DNA of 32,956 nucleotides from Candidatus Bipolaricaulota bacterium (GCA_937921255.1 CAKZSO010000036.1:1-32956); one strand, 5' to 3'; shown: positions 16,682-27,078, numbered from the stretch's first letter. The notes: generated by a model from the letters alone, not told the origin. Numbers and translations: made by a program.

Positions 16682-17976
16682 AGGAACCACCCCGTGGCGA
16701 TCCCCAACCACAGGAACAGGCTCGCCACCCCGCACGACAGGACGGCGATCGGGATTCCGTCCCGGAGCCAATCCCGTGCCTCTACGACCTGGCCTGCCCG
16801 CCCGGCGATGGAGATGAGAACCATGTTTGAGGCCGAACCGAGCGGCGTTCCGTTCGCGCCGAGCCCGACCCCGAGGGCGAGCGCCCACCAGAGGGGGGTG
16901 AGGGGGACCCCGGTCCCGGCTAGGCCGCGGACGAGGGCGATCAGGGTGACCGCGGCGGGAATCGCGCTCACCACCCAACTCAGAAGCGCGCCCGCCCAGA
17001 GAAAGAGAAGCGCCAGGATCAGAACCGACCCGCCGGCGGCAGCCACGGCCCACCCGCCGGCGAGGGCAAGGGCCCCGCTTGCCTCGAGCCCGCCCGTGAT
17101 CACGAGGAGCGCTCCGAGGAAGACGAGGAGCTCCCACTCCACTCCCCGGAGGAACGCCTCGATCGTCGGGCGGAGGATCAGGGCGCTCAGCGCGGCCCCG
17201 AGGAGGGCGATCACACCGGGGGTCAGGCCAAGTGCTCCATGGGCGGCAAACAAGACGAACACGAGGGCGAGCACGGCCACCAGTTTGCCCATCGCCTCGG
17301 GGTGGGACAAGGCGCGCCGCTCGTCCATCGCCATCACCTCCGCGATGTTGGTTGCCCGCGAGTGGATCCCCCGGCGGAACCGAAGGCCGAGGACGGCCAT
17401 CGTCCCCGCCAGGACGACCAAGGAGACCGGAAGGGTGTGGGTGAGAAACGCGTTGAACGAGAGTCCCGCCGCGGACCCGATGAGGATGTTCGGGGGGTCG
17501 CCGACGAGGGTCGCCGTCCCCCCGATGTTCGCGGCCATCGCCTCCATCATGAGGAGGGGCCCCGCCGGGATTGCCAGCACCTCGGCCACCGAGATCGTCA
17601 CCGGGACCACGGTGAGGAGGGTGGTCACGTTGTCGAGGAACATCGAGGCCACCGCCGTGCAAACCCCAAACGAGATGAAGAGGACCGTCGGGTTCCCACG
17701 GGCGACCTTGGCCGCGCGGATCGCGATGTACTGGAAGAACCCCGTCTCGCGGAGCAGGCCGACGAGGGCCATCATACCAAAGAGGAGCCACAGGGTGTCA
17801 GCATCGATCGCCGCCACAGCGGCGCGGTGGGGGTAGAAGCCGAGAGCGCTCCCGATCACGATCATCCCCACGGCACCGGCCAGGGCGGCTACAGTGCGAT
17901 GGAGGTAGCGCGAGAAGATGAGCCCGTACGCGGCAGCGAAGACCGCAAGCGCGCCAACGAGAACGGGCCACCCCAC
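16678..17976 (-). CDS. ArsB/NhaD-type (ion transporter superfamily) membrane transporter
   Basis: About 12 hydrophobic segments; ASMFLDNVTTLLTVVPVTI and NIGGTATLVGDPPNILIGS motifs. Confidence 0.85.
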   Translation of the reverse strand: MGWPVLVGALAVFAAAYGLIFSRYLHRTVAALAGAVGMIVIGSALGFYPHRAAVAAIDADTLWLLFGMMALVGLLRETGFFQYIAIRAAKVARGNPTVLFISFGVCTAVASMFLDNVTTLLTVVPVTISVAEVLAIPAGPLLMMEAMAANIGGTATLVGDPPNILIGSAAGLSFNAFLTHTLPVSLVVLAGTMAVLGLRFRRGIHSRATNIAEVMAMDERRALSHPEAMGKLVAVLALVFVLFAAHGALGLTPGVIALLGAALSALILRPTIEAFLRGVEWELLVFLGALLVITGGLEASGALALAGGWAVAAAGGSVLILALLFLWAGALLSWVVSAIPAAVTLIALVRGLAGTGVPLTPLWWALALGVGLGANGTPLGSASNMVLISIAGRAGQVVEARDWLRDGIPIAVLSCGVASLFLWLGIATGWFL

Positions 17977-17982
17977 CGCCGA

Positions 17983-18414
17983 TCACCCCTCCCGGCGCGC
18001 GCTCTGGAGGTACGCCTCGGCCCTGAGGAGCACCGCCCTTTGCTCGGGGTGCGTGAGCCGGTTCACGGCGTCGGGGAGAGGAAGCCACTCCATCGCTTCC
18101 ACCTCGTCCCCGCCGACGGCGCCCGGCTCGTCGGCCGAGGCGAGGTACAGGGTGACCGTTTTCGAGACGACCTCGTGGTTCCGAACGAACCGGTACGCCA
18201 GGCCGTCCACGAACCCGGGGTCGACCCGCGGGTGACGAATCCCCACCTCCTCGGCCACCTCCCGCCGCGCGGCCTCGATCGCGTCTTCTCCGGGTTCGAG
18301 CCGGCCCTTGGGGAAGCCCCAGTGGCCACCGATCCGGCTCTTGATGACAAGGTACAGGCGGCCGGTGGGCTGATCGCGGAACAGGATCATCCCGGACGCG
18401 CGTTCGTCCGGCAT
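17983..18414 (-). CDS. NUDIX hydrolase
   Basis: Nudix box GRLEPGEDAIEAARREVAEEVGI. Confidence 0.9.
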   Translation of the reverse strand: MPDERASGMILFRDQPTGRLYLVIKSRIGGHWGFPKGRLEPGEDAIEAARREVAEEVGIRHPRVDPGFVDGLAYRFVRNHEVVSKTVTLYLASADEPGAVGGDEVEAMEWLPLPDAVNRLTHPEQRAVLLRAEAYLQSARREG

Positions 18415-18418
18415 CGGA

Positions 18419-21400
18419 TCACACGATCTCCAGCTCGCGGTTGTTCGCGTCGTAGGCCTTGGCCGAGAGCCCCAAGCAGCGCAGCTCCTGCCACAGGACG
18501 CGGAACGACTCCGGGATCCCCGGCTTGGGGAAGTCCTCCCCGCGGAGGATCGCCTTGTACAGCTGGACGCGGCCCTTCACGTCGTCGCTCTTGAGGGTGA
18601 GCATCTCCTGGAGAAGCGCCGACGCCCCGTAGGCCTCAAGCGCCCACACCTCCATTTCCCCGAGCCTCTGCCCGCCGAACTGGGCCTTCCCCCCCAGGGG
18701 CTGTTGGGTAATGAGGGCGTAGGGGCCTGTGGACCGGGCGTGGATCTTCTCCGCGGCGATGTGCTCGAGCTTGAGGAGGTAGAGCACCCCGACCGTGATT
18801 GGGGACTGGAAAGGTTCTCCCGTGCGGCCATCCCGCAGGACGACCTTGCCATCGCGGCGGCTTCCATCGGCCAGGCCGTGCTCGACAAGGGCCTGGGTGA
18901 GGTCGTCTAGGATCTCGTCCTCGCGCGCGCCGTCGAACACCGGCGAGGCAACGGTCTCGTCGCGCAACGCAGCGAGCCACCCCAGGTTGGCCTCGAAGAT
19001 CTGCCCCAGGTTCATCCGCGACGGCACCCCAAGCGGGTTGAGGATGACGTCGAGCGGGGTCCCATCGGGGAGGTAGGGCATGTCCTCGTCGGGGAGCACC
19101 GCAGCGATCACGCCCTTGTTCCCGTGGCGCCCAGCAAGCTTGTCCCCCACCGCGATCCGCCGTCGCTGGGCCACGTACACCTTGACGAGCTCGTTCACCC
19201 CGGCCTCGAGCTCGTCGCCCGCGGCGCGGCTCATTCGCTTCACGCGGATCACGGTCGCTGTCCCGGAGATCGGGGGCATCCGGAGCGACGTGTTTTTGAA
19301 GTTTCGCATTCGTTCCCCGAAGATGGACCGGAAGATCCGCTCCTCGGGGGTCGGCTCGGCCTCGCCGCGGGGGGTGATCTTCCCGACGAGGACGTCCCCG
19401 GTCTGGACCTCGGTCCCCGCGCGCACAATCCCGTGCTCGTCTAGGTTGCGGAGCGCCTCCCGCGAGATGTTGGGGATGTCGGCGGTGATCTCCTCGGGAC
19501 CGAGCTTTGTCTCCTCAGCGCGGACCTCAAACTCTTGGATGTGGATCGAGTCGAGGCGGTTTTCGCGGACCAGTCGCTCGGAGATGACGATCGCGTCCTC
19601 GTAGTTGTACCCCTCGAACGGGAGGAACCCCACGAGGAGGTTCGTCCCCAGGGCGAGTTCTCCGCCCACGGACGACTGGGAGTCGGCGAGCACGTCCCCG
19701 CGCTTCACCCGGTCCCCGGTGTGGACGACGGGGTGCTGGTGGAGGATCGTGTCCTGGTTCGAGCGCTCGTAGTTGAGGAGGCGGTAGACCTTCGTCTCCT
19801 TCTTGCCTTTGACCTCGATCCTCTGGGCGTCGGAGAACGTGACGACCCCGTCCTCCTCCGCGAGCAAGGTGGCCCCGGAGTCCTGGGCAGCAACCGCTTC
19901 GAGGCCCGTCCCGACGCGCGGGCTCTCCGGCCGGAGGAGGGGCACGGCCTGGCGCTGCATGTTCGCGCCCATCAGCGCGCGGTTGGCGTCGTCGTGCTCG
20001 AGAAACGGGATCAGCGCCGCCGAGGCCCCGACGATGATGTCGGGGGCGATCTCCACGAAGTCGACCTCCTCGGGGGCCACGAGCAGGACGTCTTCGTTGC
20101 CAGTTCGGACCTGAACTCGTTTGTCCTTGATCCGCCCGTCCGTGCCGATGGGGATCGTCGCCGGGGCGATGCGGTACTGTCGCTCGTCGTCGGCCATCAG
20201 GTACCGGACCTCGCCCGTGACCTTCCCGTCTTTCACCACGACGTAGGGAGCCTCGAGGAACCCGTAGTCGTTGACCCGGGCGTGCAGCGCGAGCGAGGTG
20301 ATGAGGCCGATGTTCTGGCCCTCGGGGGTTTCGATGGGACAGATCCGGGCGTAGTGGGAGGAGTGCACGTCGCGGATCTCGATCTTTGCCCGGCGGGCGG
20401 TGAGGCTCCCCAAGGCCGACAGTCGCCGCTTGTGGGTGAGCTCGGACAGGGGGTTCGTCTGCTCCAGGAACTGCGAGAGCCTCCCGGTGTAGAACAGGTA
20501 GTTCAGCGACGCCTGGATCGTCCGCGCGGAGACGATCCGGCGCAGGGCGTCCTTGTCCTCGGGGTCGTAGTGGGAAAGTTTGTCCTGGGCGATGCGGGCC
20601 ATGCGGGTCAGGCCCTCGCGGAGTGCGATCTCGGCTTGCTCGCCGGGAAGGCGAACCCGCTTGTTGGCGAGGTGGTCTGTCTCGTCCACCAGGGAGGGGT
20701 CGTCGGGGGTCCGGAGGAGGAGGTCAAGCGCGGCGAAGATGTCCTGGGGGGTGAGGCAGACTGCGTCGCCCTTGAGGCCGAGCTTGCGGTTGGCCTTGAA
20801 CCGCCCGACGGCGGTCAGGCGGTACGTCTCGGGGGTGAAGTACAGGGTGTGGAGGTACTCGAAGGCCTGGTTTGAGGTCACCCGCTCCCCGGACCGGAAC
20901 CGAAGGTAGATGTACCGCGCCGCCTCCTCCTGGGTCGTGATCCGCTTCTCGCGCTCCTCCTCCAGGGACTTGGCAACAGCGGGGTGGACGAGCTGGACCT
21001 TGGGCCTCCCGGAGCGCGCGAGAAGGGCCGCCCGCTCGGAGGAGACCTCCTCCCCGATCCCCCATTCGCCGTCCCCGACCCTGACGGACTCCGCCAGGGT
21101 GGCCCGCTTCCATAGCGCGACGTACTCCCCGAGGTCCTCGACGGGGACCGTGACGGCGTACTGCTTGAGGATCTCCGCCTCGGTGCGGCCGAGCGCCCGC
21201 AGGAGGGCTGTTGCCGGGACCTTGGCCTTGCGGTCGAGGTTTGCTCGCAACGTCCAGCGCTTGACGTCGAGGTCGAGCTCGAGCCACGCCCCGGCCTCGG
21301 GGAGGAAGTGCGCCCGGTACGCGTGCGGTTCCTCCTGCGTGATGTAGACGCCGGGAGAGCGGACGAGCTCGTTGACGAGAACGTTCTCGGTGCCGTTGAT

Positions 21401-21760
21401 CACGAACGTCCCCCGCGGCGTCATGAGGGGGACCTCGGCCAGGTACAGCTCGGTCTCCTGGCGGATGCGGCCGCCCTCCCACAACCGTCCCGTGACCTTG
21501 AGGGGGACGGCGAGCGTCAGGTCCTTGTCGCGGCACTCCCACTCGTCGTGGCGCGGCTCGCCGAGCACGGGGTCAACGAGCTCGATGTAGAGGTCGTCGC
21601 GGTTCGGGGCGCGGATTGGGCTGATCGCGGCGAACGCGGCAGGGACGTCCTGGCGCAGGAACCTCTCGTAGGAGGCCACCTGGGCCGAGATAAGGGCCGG
21701 CGGCTCAATCCACCGCCGGGCTCGTCCGTACCCACGCCGGGCTTTTACAGGTGAGGCCAA
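18419..21760 (-). CDS. rpoB: RNA polymerase beta subunit
   Basis: SQFLEQTNPLSELTHKRRLSALG, CPIETPEGQNIGLI, GRHGNKGVI, GGKAQFGGQRLGEMEVWALEAYGA; likely TTG start. Confidence 0.97.
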   Translation of the reverse strand: MASPVKARRGYGRARRWIEPPALISAQVASYERFLRQDVPAAFAAISPIRAPNRDDLYIELVDPVLGEPRHDEWECRDKDLTLAVPLKVTGRLWEGGRIRQETELYLAEVPLMTPRGTFVINGTENVLVNELVRSPGVYITQEEPHAYRAHFLPEAGAWLELDLDVKRWTLRANLDRKAKVPATALLRALGRTEAEILKQYAVTVPVEDLGEYVALWKRATLAESVRVGDGEWGIGEEVSSERAALLARSGRPKVQLVHPAVAKSLEEEREKRITTQEEAARYIYLRFRSGERVTSNQAFEYLHTLYFTPETYRLTAVGRFKANRKLGLKGDAVCLTPQDIFAALDLLLRTPDDPSLVDETDHLANKRVRLPGEQAEIALREGLTRMARIAQDKLSHYDPEDKDALRRIVSARTIQASLNYLFYTGRLSQFLEQTNPLSELTHKRRLSALGSLTARRAKIEIRDVHSSHYARICPIETPEGQNIGLITSLALHARVNDYGFLEAPYVVVKDGKVTGEVRYLMADDERQYRIAPATIPIGTDGRIKDKRVQVRTGNEDVLLVAPEEVDFVEIAPDIIVGASAALIPFLEHDDANRALMGANMQRQAVPLLRPESPRVGTGLEAVAAQDSGATLLAEEDGVVTFSDAQRIEVKGKKETKVYRLLNYERSNQDTILHQHPVVHTGDRVKRGDVLADSQSSVGGELALGTNLLVGFLPFEGYNYEDAIVISERLVRENRLDSIHIQEFEVRAEETKLGPEEITADIPNISREALRNLDEHGIVRAGTEVQTGDVLVGKITPRGEAEPTPEERIFRSIFGERMRNFKNTSLRMPPISGTATVIRVKRMSRAAGDELEAGVNELVKVYVAQRRRIAVGDKLAGRHGNKGVIAAVLPDEDMPYLPDGTPLDVILNPLGVPSRMNLGQIFEANLGWLAALRDETVASPVFDGAREDEILDDLTQALVEHGLADGSRRDGKVVLRDGRTGEPFQSPITVGVLYLLKLEHIAAEKIHARSTGPYALITQQPLGGKAQFGGQRLGEMEVWALEAYGASALLQEMLTLKSDDVKGRVQLYKAILRGEDFPKPGIPESFRVLWQELRCLGLSAKAYDANNRELEIV

Positions 21761-21777
21761 GAGAGGTAACCGTCCTC

Positions 21778-22152
21778 CTACCGCAGCTCGATCTCGGCGC
21801 CTGCGGCAACGAGCTTCTTTTGGATGTCCTCGGCCTCTTCAGGGCTCACCCCGGCCTTGATTACCGCGGGGAGCGCGTCCACGAGGTCCTTGCACTCCTT
21901 GAGTCCCTTGCCGGTGATGTCCTTCACGACCTTGATGAGCTGGATCTTTTGCTGCCCAGCGTTCGTGAGCACCACGTCCACGGTGGACTTCGCCTGCACC
22001 CCTGCCTCGGCGGCCGGCGCAGCGGTGGCCACGGCCACGGGGGCCGCGATCTGGGCCGACACGCCGAACCGGTCCTCGATGGCGGTGACGAGCTCCGCGA
22101 GGTCCTTGACCGTCATCTGTTCGATCGCCTGGATGAAATCCTCTTTCGTCAT
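21778..22152 (-). CDS. rplL: Ribosomal protein bL12 (L7/L12)
   Basis: [27 protein letters not shown]. Confidence 0.95.
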   Translation of the reverse strand: MTKEDFIQAIEQMTVKDLAELVTAIEDRFGVSAQIAAPVAVATAAPAAEAGVQAKSTVDVVLTNAGQQKIQLIKVVKDITGKGLKECKDLVDALPAVIKAGVSPEEAEDIQKKLVAAGAEIELR

Positions 22153-22155
22153 GAT

Positions 22156-22680
22156 CTATCCCTCCGCTCCTTTTTTCTTTTCCACTTCCGAGAGAGCCAC
22201 GACCAGTTTGCGCATCACTCCCGACAGGGCGACGGCGAGCCCCCGCATCGGACCGGAGAGAGAGCCCGCCAACCGGCCCAGGAGCTCCTCCCGGGTGGGA
22301 AGGGTTGCGTACCAGTCAGCCTCTGAAGCCGAAACCGCCGAACCATCGAACACCCCCGCCTTCACCTTCAGCTGCGGGTATTTGCGGGCGCAGTCCCGCG
22401 CCACGCGGAACGCAACCGCGGGGTCGCCCTCGCCCAGGAGGAGGGCGTTCGTCCCGGTGAGGGAGGCCGGGAACCCCTCAACCCCCGCCTCGCGGGCCGC
22501 GATTTGGGTGAGGGTGTTCTTGACCACCTTGAGCTCGACCCCCTGCTTGCGGACGATCCGTCGGAGCGTCGTGATGTCCGGCCCCGACAGCCCGCGGTAG
22601 TCCACCACCACCACGGCCCGAGCGCGGGCGAGCTTCGCCCGCAGCTCCTCGACCGCAGCAACCTTCTCCTGGCGCGGCAT
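22156..22680 (-). CDS. rplJ: Ribosomal protein uL10
   Basis: VVVVDYRGLSGPDITTLRR...; position in operon. Confidence 0.95.
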   Translation of the reverse strand: MPRQEKVAAVEELRAKLARARAVVVVDYRGLSGPDITTLRRIVRKQGVELKVVKNTLTQIAAREAGVEGFPASLTGTNALLLGEGDPAVAFRVARDCARKYPQLKVKAGVFDGSAVSASEADWYATLPTREELLGRLAGSLSGPMRGLAVALSGVMRKLVVALSEVEKKKGAEG

Positions 22681-22684
22681 GTCT

Positions 22685-23392
22685 TCACCCCTTCTTCTGA
22701 GCGGCGGAGAGCAGGTCCGCCTCGTCCACCCGGATCCCCGGTCCCATCGTCGAGGAGATGGAGATGCGCTGGATGTACCGCCCCCGTACCCCCTCAGGCT
22801 TGCGCTCGATCACGGCCCGTACGAGGGCGATCAGGTTTTCCCGGAGCTTCTCGGCCTCGAAGGTTGCCTTGCCGAAGATGGCGTGCACGATCCCCGTCCG
22901 CTCGGCGCGGAACTCGATCATCCCCGCCTTGAGCTCCTTCACCGCCGCGCCCACGTCCATGGTGACCGTGTTCGTCTTCGGGGAGGGCATGAGCCCGCGG
23001 GGCCCCAGGATCTTCCCCAGTTTCCCCACCACGGACATCATGTCGGGGGTTGCCACCACCCGCTCGAACTCCAGCCACCCCTCCTTCTGGATCTTCTCCG
23101 CGAGGTCCTCGCCGCCGGCGTAGTCTGCCCCCGCGGCCTCGGCTTCCCGGACCTTCTCCCCGCGGGCGAACACGAGGACCCGCACCGCCTTGCCTGTCCC
23201 GTGCGGGAGCGCGCACGTCCCCCGCACCTGGTGCTGCGCGGGGTTGATCCCCAGCTTGATCGCCGCTTCCGCGGTCTCGGGGAACTTGGCCGTGGCCGTC
23301 TTCTTGAGGAGGTCGATCGCCTCGTCGAGCGGGTAGACCTTCGCTCGCTCCAGGAGAGCAACCTTGGTCTGGTAACTCCGGCTGCGCTTCAT
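22685..23392 (-). CDS. rplA: Ribosomal protein uL1
   Basis: [37 protein letters not shown]. Confidence 0.95.
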   Translation of the reverse strand: MKRSRSYQTKVALLERAKVYPLDEAIDLLKKTATAKFPETAEAAIKLGINPAQHQVRGTCALPHGTGKAVRVLVFARGEKVREAEAAGADYAGGEDLAEKIQKEGWLEFERVVATPDMMSVVGKLGKILGPRGLMPSPKTNTVTMDVGAAVKELKAGMIEFRAERTGIVHAIFGKATFEAEKLRENLIALVRAVIERKPEGVRGRYIQRISISSTMGPGIRVDEADLLSAAQKKG

Positions 23393-23817
23393 TGCACCAC
23401 CTCGAGCCCCATGTTCTCCGCCGTGCCGACCACCATACGCATCGCCGCCTCGAGGTCGTCGGTGTTGAGGTCGGGGAGCTTCCGCTCCGCGATCCGGCGG
23501 ACCTGCTCCATGCTGACCCGCCCCACGCGCGCGCGCTTGGCGGTCGCGGAGCCCTTCTCGATCCCCGCTGCTTTGCGCAGCAGCACCGCCACCGGCGGTT
23601 GCTTCAGGACGAGGTCAAACGACCGGTCCTGGTACACCGCGATCTCCACGGGGATGATGAGGCCCGGTTCTTCGCCCTTCGTGGCCTCATTGAACTTCTT
23701 GCAGAAGTCCATGATGTTGACCTTGTGCTCGCCCAACGCCGGCCCCACTGGGGGGGCGGGGTTGGCCTGCCCGGCCGGGATCTGGAGCTTGATCTTGGCC
23801 ACCTGTTGTTTCGCCAC
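23389..23817 (-). CDS. rplK: Ribosomal protein uL11
   Basis: [35 protein letters not shown]. Confidence 0.95.
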   Translation of the reverse strand: MAKQQVAKIKLQIPAGQANPAPPVGPALGEHKVNIMDFCKKFNEATKGEEPGLIIPVEIAVYQDRSFDLVLKQPPVAVLLRKAAGIEKGSATAKRARVGRVSMEQVRRIAERKLPDLNTDDLEAAMRMVVGTAENMGLEVVQ

Positions 23818-23827
23818 CGTCGTCTCC

Positions 23828-24931
23828 TTACACCTTCTCGATGCCGTCGAACGAAATGCGGACCGGCGTCTCCCGGCCGAAGATCTTCACCATGACCACC
23901 GCCTCCTCGGCCTCCTTGTCGATCTCGCGGATCTCCCCGGTGAAGTCGGCGAACGGCCCCTCCACGATTTGGATGACCTCGCCCACCTCGAACTCGAGCT
24001 CCACGCGTGGGGCCTTGGCCTCCGTCTGGGGCGTCTCGACGAGCCCCGCCTTGCGCTGGACGAGGAGGATCTCCGGGCCCTCGATCGGCACGGGGCGGGT
24101 CTTGCTCCCCACGAACCGGGCCGATCGCTCCAGCCCGCGCAGGAGCTCAAACATCTCCTCTTCATCCAAGCCCATCTTGGTGAACACGTAACCCGGGATG
24201 AGGCGTCTCCGCTCGATTCGCTGGACCGAGACCTCGCGCTTGTCCTTGTACTCCTTCACCTTGACCAGCCCGGACGCCCGGGCGTAGATCTTGTGCTCGC
24301 GCTCGATCTCCTCCCCCTTGGCAAGGGTTGCCCCCACCCGGACGCGCGGGTGGAGGTAGGCCTCGGGGATGATCCGCGTTTCCTCGCTCCCGTCCTCGCG
24401 GCGGAGGGTGATTCGCTTCACCCTCTCGCGGGACACGATCTCGCCGCGGTCGGAGACCACGTACTGATCGTCGGAGTCCACGGTGAGGGGGAAGCCGGGC
24501 CGCGTTCGCTCCCCGACGCGCACGTCGCGCCGCACCCCCTTCTCCTGGGGGATCAGGTACTCGAGTTCGGTGTGGGCCAGGGTCTCCACGACCACCCGCC
24601 ACAGGGACTCGACGGCCACCACTTCCGCCGCGGAAGGGAGATGGGTCGGCGGCCGGCGGGCGATCACGTCGCCCCGCTGGATGCGCTCGTTTGAGGCCAC
24701 GAGCAGGTCGTAATCGTACGGAACGCGGTACTCGCTGGCCCGGCCCCGGCCCGAGCGCGAGGTGACAACCTCTTCCACCGGGACGAAGAAGTACTCCCGC
24801 TCCTCGCCCGTCGGCAAGGGCTCGAACTGGCGTTCCCATCCCAGGTTGCGGACCCGCTCCTCAAGTTGGTGCTTGAGGCGCAGTTCCGAGCCCGCGTACG
24901 TCTGGATGGCGTACCACCTCTTTCGCTGCAT
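23828..24931 (-). CDS. nusG: Transcription elongation/termination factor NusG with large internal insertion
   Basis: [12 protein letters not shown]-terminus, [13 protein letters not shown]-like [22 protein letters not shown]; about 367 aa. Confidence 0.95.
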   Translation of the reverse strand: MQRKRWYAIQTYAGSELRLKHQLEERVRNLGWERQFEPLPTGEEREYFFVPVEEVVTSRSGRGRASEYRVPYDYDLLVASNERIQRGDVIARRPPTHLPSAAEVVAVESLWRVVVETLAHTELEYLIPQEKGVRRDVRVGERTRPGFPLTVDSDDQYVVSDRGEIVSRERVKRITLRREDGSEETRIIPEAYLHPRVRVGATLAKGEEIEREHKIYARASGLVKVKEYKDKREVSVQRIERRRLIPGYVFTKMGLDEEEMFELLRGLERSARFVGSKTRPVPIEGPEILLVQRKAGLVETPQTEAKAPRVELEFEVGEVIQIVEGPFADFTGEIREIDKEAEEAVVMVKIFGRETPVRISFDGIEKV

Positions 24932-24942
24932 CGTCGGTCTTC

Positions 24943-25137
24943 CTAGCTGCGGAGAAGGAGGCGAAGGACCTGGGTGACGATCAGGTCGACAAGCCCGAGG
25001 TAGACGCCGAGCACGACCGAGAGAAGGATGATGAGCACGGTGAGGCTCACCACTTCCTTTCGAGATGGCCAGCTGACCCGGCCGATCTCCGTGCGCACGT
25101 TCGTCAGGTAGTCCCGGACTCTCATCATCGCGTTCAT
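24943..25137 (-). CDS. secE: Preprotein translocase subunit SecE
   Basis: EIGRVSWPSRKEVVSLTVLII; position. Confidence 0.9.
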   Translation of the reverse strand: MNAMMRVRDYLTNVRTEIGRVSWPSRKEVVSLTVLIILLSVVLGVYLGLVDLIVTQVLRLLLRS

Positions 25138-25153
25138 CGTTCTCTTCCCTCGC

Positions 25154-25229
25154 TGGCAGGCCCGGGAGGACTTGAACCCCCAACCTACGGATTTGGAGTC
25201 CGCCGCTCTGCCATTTGAGCTACGGGCCT
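25154..25229 (-). tRNA. tRNA-Trp (anticodon CCA), encoded 3' CCA
   Basis: AGGCCCGTAGCTCAAATGGCAGAGCGGCGGACTCCAAATCCGTAGGTTGGGGGTTCAAGTCCTCCCGGGCCTGCCA. Confidence 0.95.
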
Positions 25230-25233
25230 CAAA

Positions 25234-25261
25234 CCCCGCGGCCCCTGGTGGCGCCGCGGGG
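25234..25261 (-). promoter_or_regulatory. 9-bp-stem hairpin between rpmG and tRNA-Trp
   Basis: CCCCGCGGC-10 nt-GCCGCGGGG inverted repeat. Confidence 0.5.
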
Positions 25262-25290
25262 ATAGCCTGGTCGTTCCCCCTTTCGGGCCC

Positions 25291-25452
25291 TTAGGTCTCC
25301 TTGTGCTCGGTGCGCTTCGTGCACCAAGCGCAGTACTTGTTCAAGGCGAGCTTCTGCCGCGTGTTGTTCCGGTTGCGGCGGGTATGGTAGTTGTGCCGCC
25401 CGCACGCGGAACAGGCCAGCGTCACCAGCTGCACCGTCTCCTTCTTCGCCAT
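25291..25452 (-). CDS. rpmG: Ribosomal protein bL33 (53 aa)
   Basis: Translation [53 protein letters not shown]; missing from the supplied ORF track, probably because of length. Confidence 0.95.
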   Translation of the reverse strand: MAKKETVQLVTLACSACGRHNYHTRRNRNNTRQKLALNKYCAWCTKRTEHKET

Positions 25453-25453
25453 G

Positions 25454-26668
25454 TTACTTGAGGATCTTCGTCACGACGCCGGCCCCCACGGTCCGTCCGC
25501 CCTCGCGGATCGCGAACCGGAGGCCTTCCGACATCGCGATGTGCTTCATCAGCTTGCAGCGGAGCTTGTCCACGTTGTCCCCAGGCATGACCATCTCCAC
25601 GCCGGCCGGGAGCTGGACCTCGCCCGTGACGTCGGTTGTCGTGAAGTAGAACTGCGGCTTGTAGCCGTTGAAGAACGGGCTGTGGCGGCCGCCCTCGTCC
25701 TTGGAGAGGACGTACACCTGGGCCTCGAACTCGGTGTGGGGCGTGATCGAGCCGGGCGCCGCGAGCACCTGGCCGCGCTCCACCTCGTCTTTTTCGATCC
25801 CGCGGAGGAGGATCCCCACGTTGTCGCCGGCGATGGCCTGGTCGAGGATCTTGTTGAACATCTCGAGGCTCGTGGCGACGGTCTTGCGGATTTCATCCGT
25901 GAGCCCGACGATCTCTACCTCCGCCCCGGGGGTGATCCGGCCCCGGTCCACGCGGCCGGTGACCACGGTGCCGCGGCCCTTGATCGAGAAGATGTCCTCG
26001 ATCGGCATCAGGAAGGGCTTGTCCTCCTCGCGCTTGGGGAGAGGGATGAAGCTATCAACCGCGGCCATGAGGTCGAGGATCGGCTTGGCGGCCGGGTCGT
26101 CTACCGAGCCTGCGGCCAGCGCCTTGGAGGCCGACCCGCGGATGATCGGGGTCTTGTCGCCGGGGAACTCGTACTTGGAGAGGAGGTCGCGGATCTCGAT
26201 CTCAACGAGATCCACGAGATCAGGGTCCTCCACCAAATCGACCTTGTTCAAGAACACGACGATCGCCGGCACGTTCACCTGGCGGGCGAGCACGACGTGC
26301 TCCCGGGTCTGCGGCATCGGGCCGTCGGCGGCGGACACTACGAGGATCGCCCCGTCCATCTGCGCAGCACCGGTAATCATGTTCTTGATGTAGTCCTGGT
26401 GACCGGGGCAGTCGATGTGCGCGTAGTGACGGGTGTCCGTCTCGTACTCGACGTGGGCGACGTTCACGGTCAGGATCTTCGTCGCATCGCGGCGGAAGAG
26501 CTTCGCATCGGCCTTGGCGACCTCGTCGTAGGACCGGTGCTTGGCCAGGCCCTTCAGGCCGAGGACCTTCGTGATCGCCGCGGTGAGCGTGGTCTTCCCG
26601 TGGTCGATGTGCCCGATCGTGCCGATGTTGACGTGTGGCTTCGTCCGTACGAATTGTTCCTTTGCCAT
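25454..26668 (-). CDS. tuf: Elongation factor Tu
   Basis: [54 protein letters not shown]. Confidence 0.97.
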   Translation of the reverse strand: MAKEQFVRTKPHVNIGTIGHIDHGKTTLTAAITKVLGLKGLAKHRSYDEVAKADAKLFRRDATKILTVNVAHVEYETDTRHYAHIDCPGHQDYIKNMITGAAQMDGAILVVSAADGPMPQTREHVVLARQVNVPAIVVFLNKVDLVEDPDLVDLVEIEIRDLLSKYEFPGDKTPIIRGSASKALAAGSVDDPAAKPILDLMAAVDSFIPLPKREEDKPFLMPIEDIFSIKGRGTVVTGRVDRGRITPGAEVEIVGLTDEIRKTVATSLEMFNKILDQAIAGDNVGILLRGIEKDEVERGQVLAAPGSITPHTEFEAQVYVLSKDEGGRHSPFFNGYKPQFYFTTTDVTGEVQLPAGVEMVMPGDNVDKLRCKLMKHIAMSEGLRFAIREGGRTVGAGVVTKILK

Positions 26669-26745
26669 CCTAACACCCTCCTCGTTTTCCTCCCCAGCTT
26701 GGACCCGGAGTAGTCGGGGCGTTCGCCGCCCGCTGCCCGTCCGAG

Positions 26746-26818
26746 AGCCCGCGGTCGGAATCGAACCGACGGCCTCTTCCTTACCAAGGAAGTGCTCTGC
26801 CGACTGAGCTACACGGGC
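26746..26818 (-). tRNA. tRNA-Thr (GGT)
   Basis: GCCCGTGTAGCTCAGTCGGCAGAGCACTTCCTTGGTAAGGAAGAGGCCGTCGGTTCGATTCCGACCGCGGGCT cloverleaf. Confidence 0.95.
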
Positions 26819-26862
26819 GAGGAGGCACAGTCTACCCTACCGCGCCCATTGCGCGCAAGTCA

Positions 26863-26949
26863 TGGTGGAGGGGGAGGGATTCGAACCCCCGAAGGCCTCA
26901 GGCCGCCGGGTTTACAGCCCGGTGCGTTTGACCACTTTGCTACCCCTCC
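26863..26949 (-). tRNA. tRNA-Tyr (GTA), long variable arm, encoded CCA
   Basis: GGAGGGGTAGCAAAGTGGTCAAACGCACCGGGCTGTAAACCCGG...GGTTCGAATCCCTCCCCCTCCACCA. Confidence 0.95.
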
Positions 26950-27005
26950 GGGACAAACGGTTCGCCGCTTCCCGGCTGAGCCGACAACCAGGTCCCCAGT
27001 TGGTG

Positions 27006-27078
27006 AGCCAGTGGCCCGACTCGAACGGGCGACCTTCCGCTTACAAGGCGGATGCTCTGCCTGTTGAGCTACACTGGC
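27006..27078 (-). tRNA. tRNA-Thr (TGT)
   Basis: GCCAGTGTAGCTCAACAGGCAGAGCATCCGCCTTGTAAGCGGAAGGTCGCCCGTTCGAGTCGGGCCACTGGCT. Confidence 0.95.

Noticed and set aside
19535-20875. Plus-strand ORF opposite rpoB
   Set aside because: Shadow ORF antisense to conserved rpoB.
22679-24694. 671-aa plus-strand ORF opposite rplA/rplK/nusG
   Set aside because: Spans several confidently assigned minus-strand genes; composition artefact.
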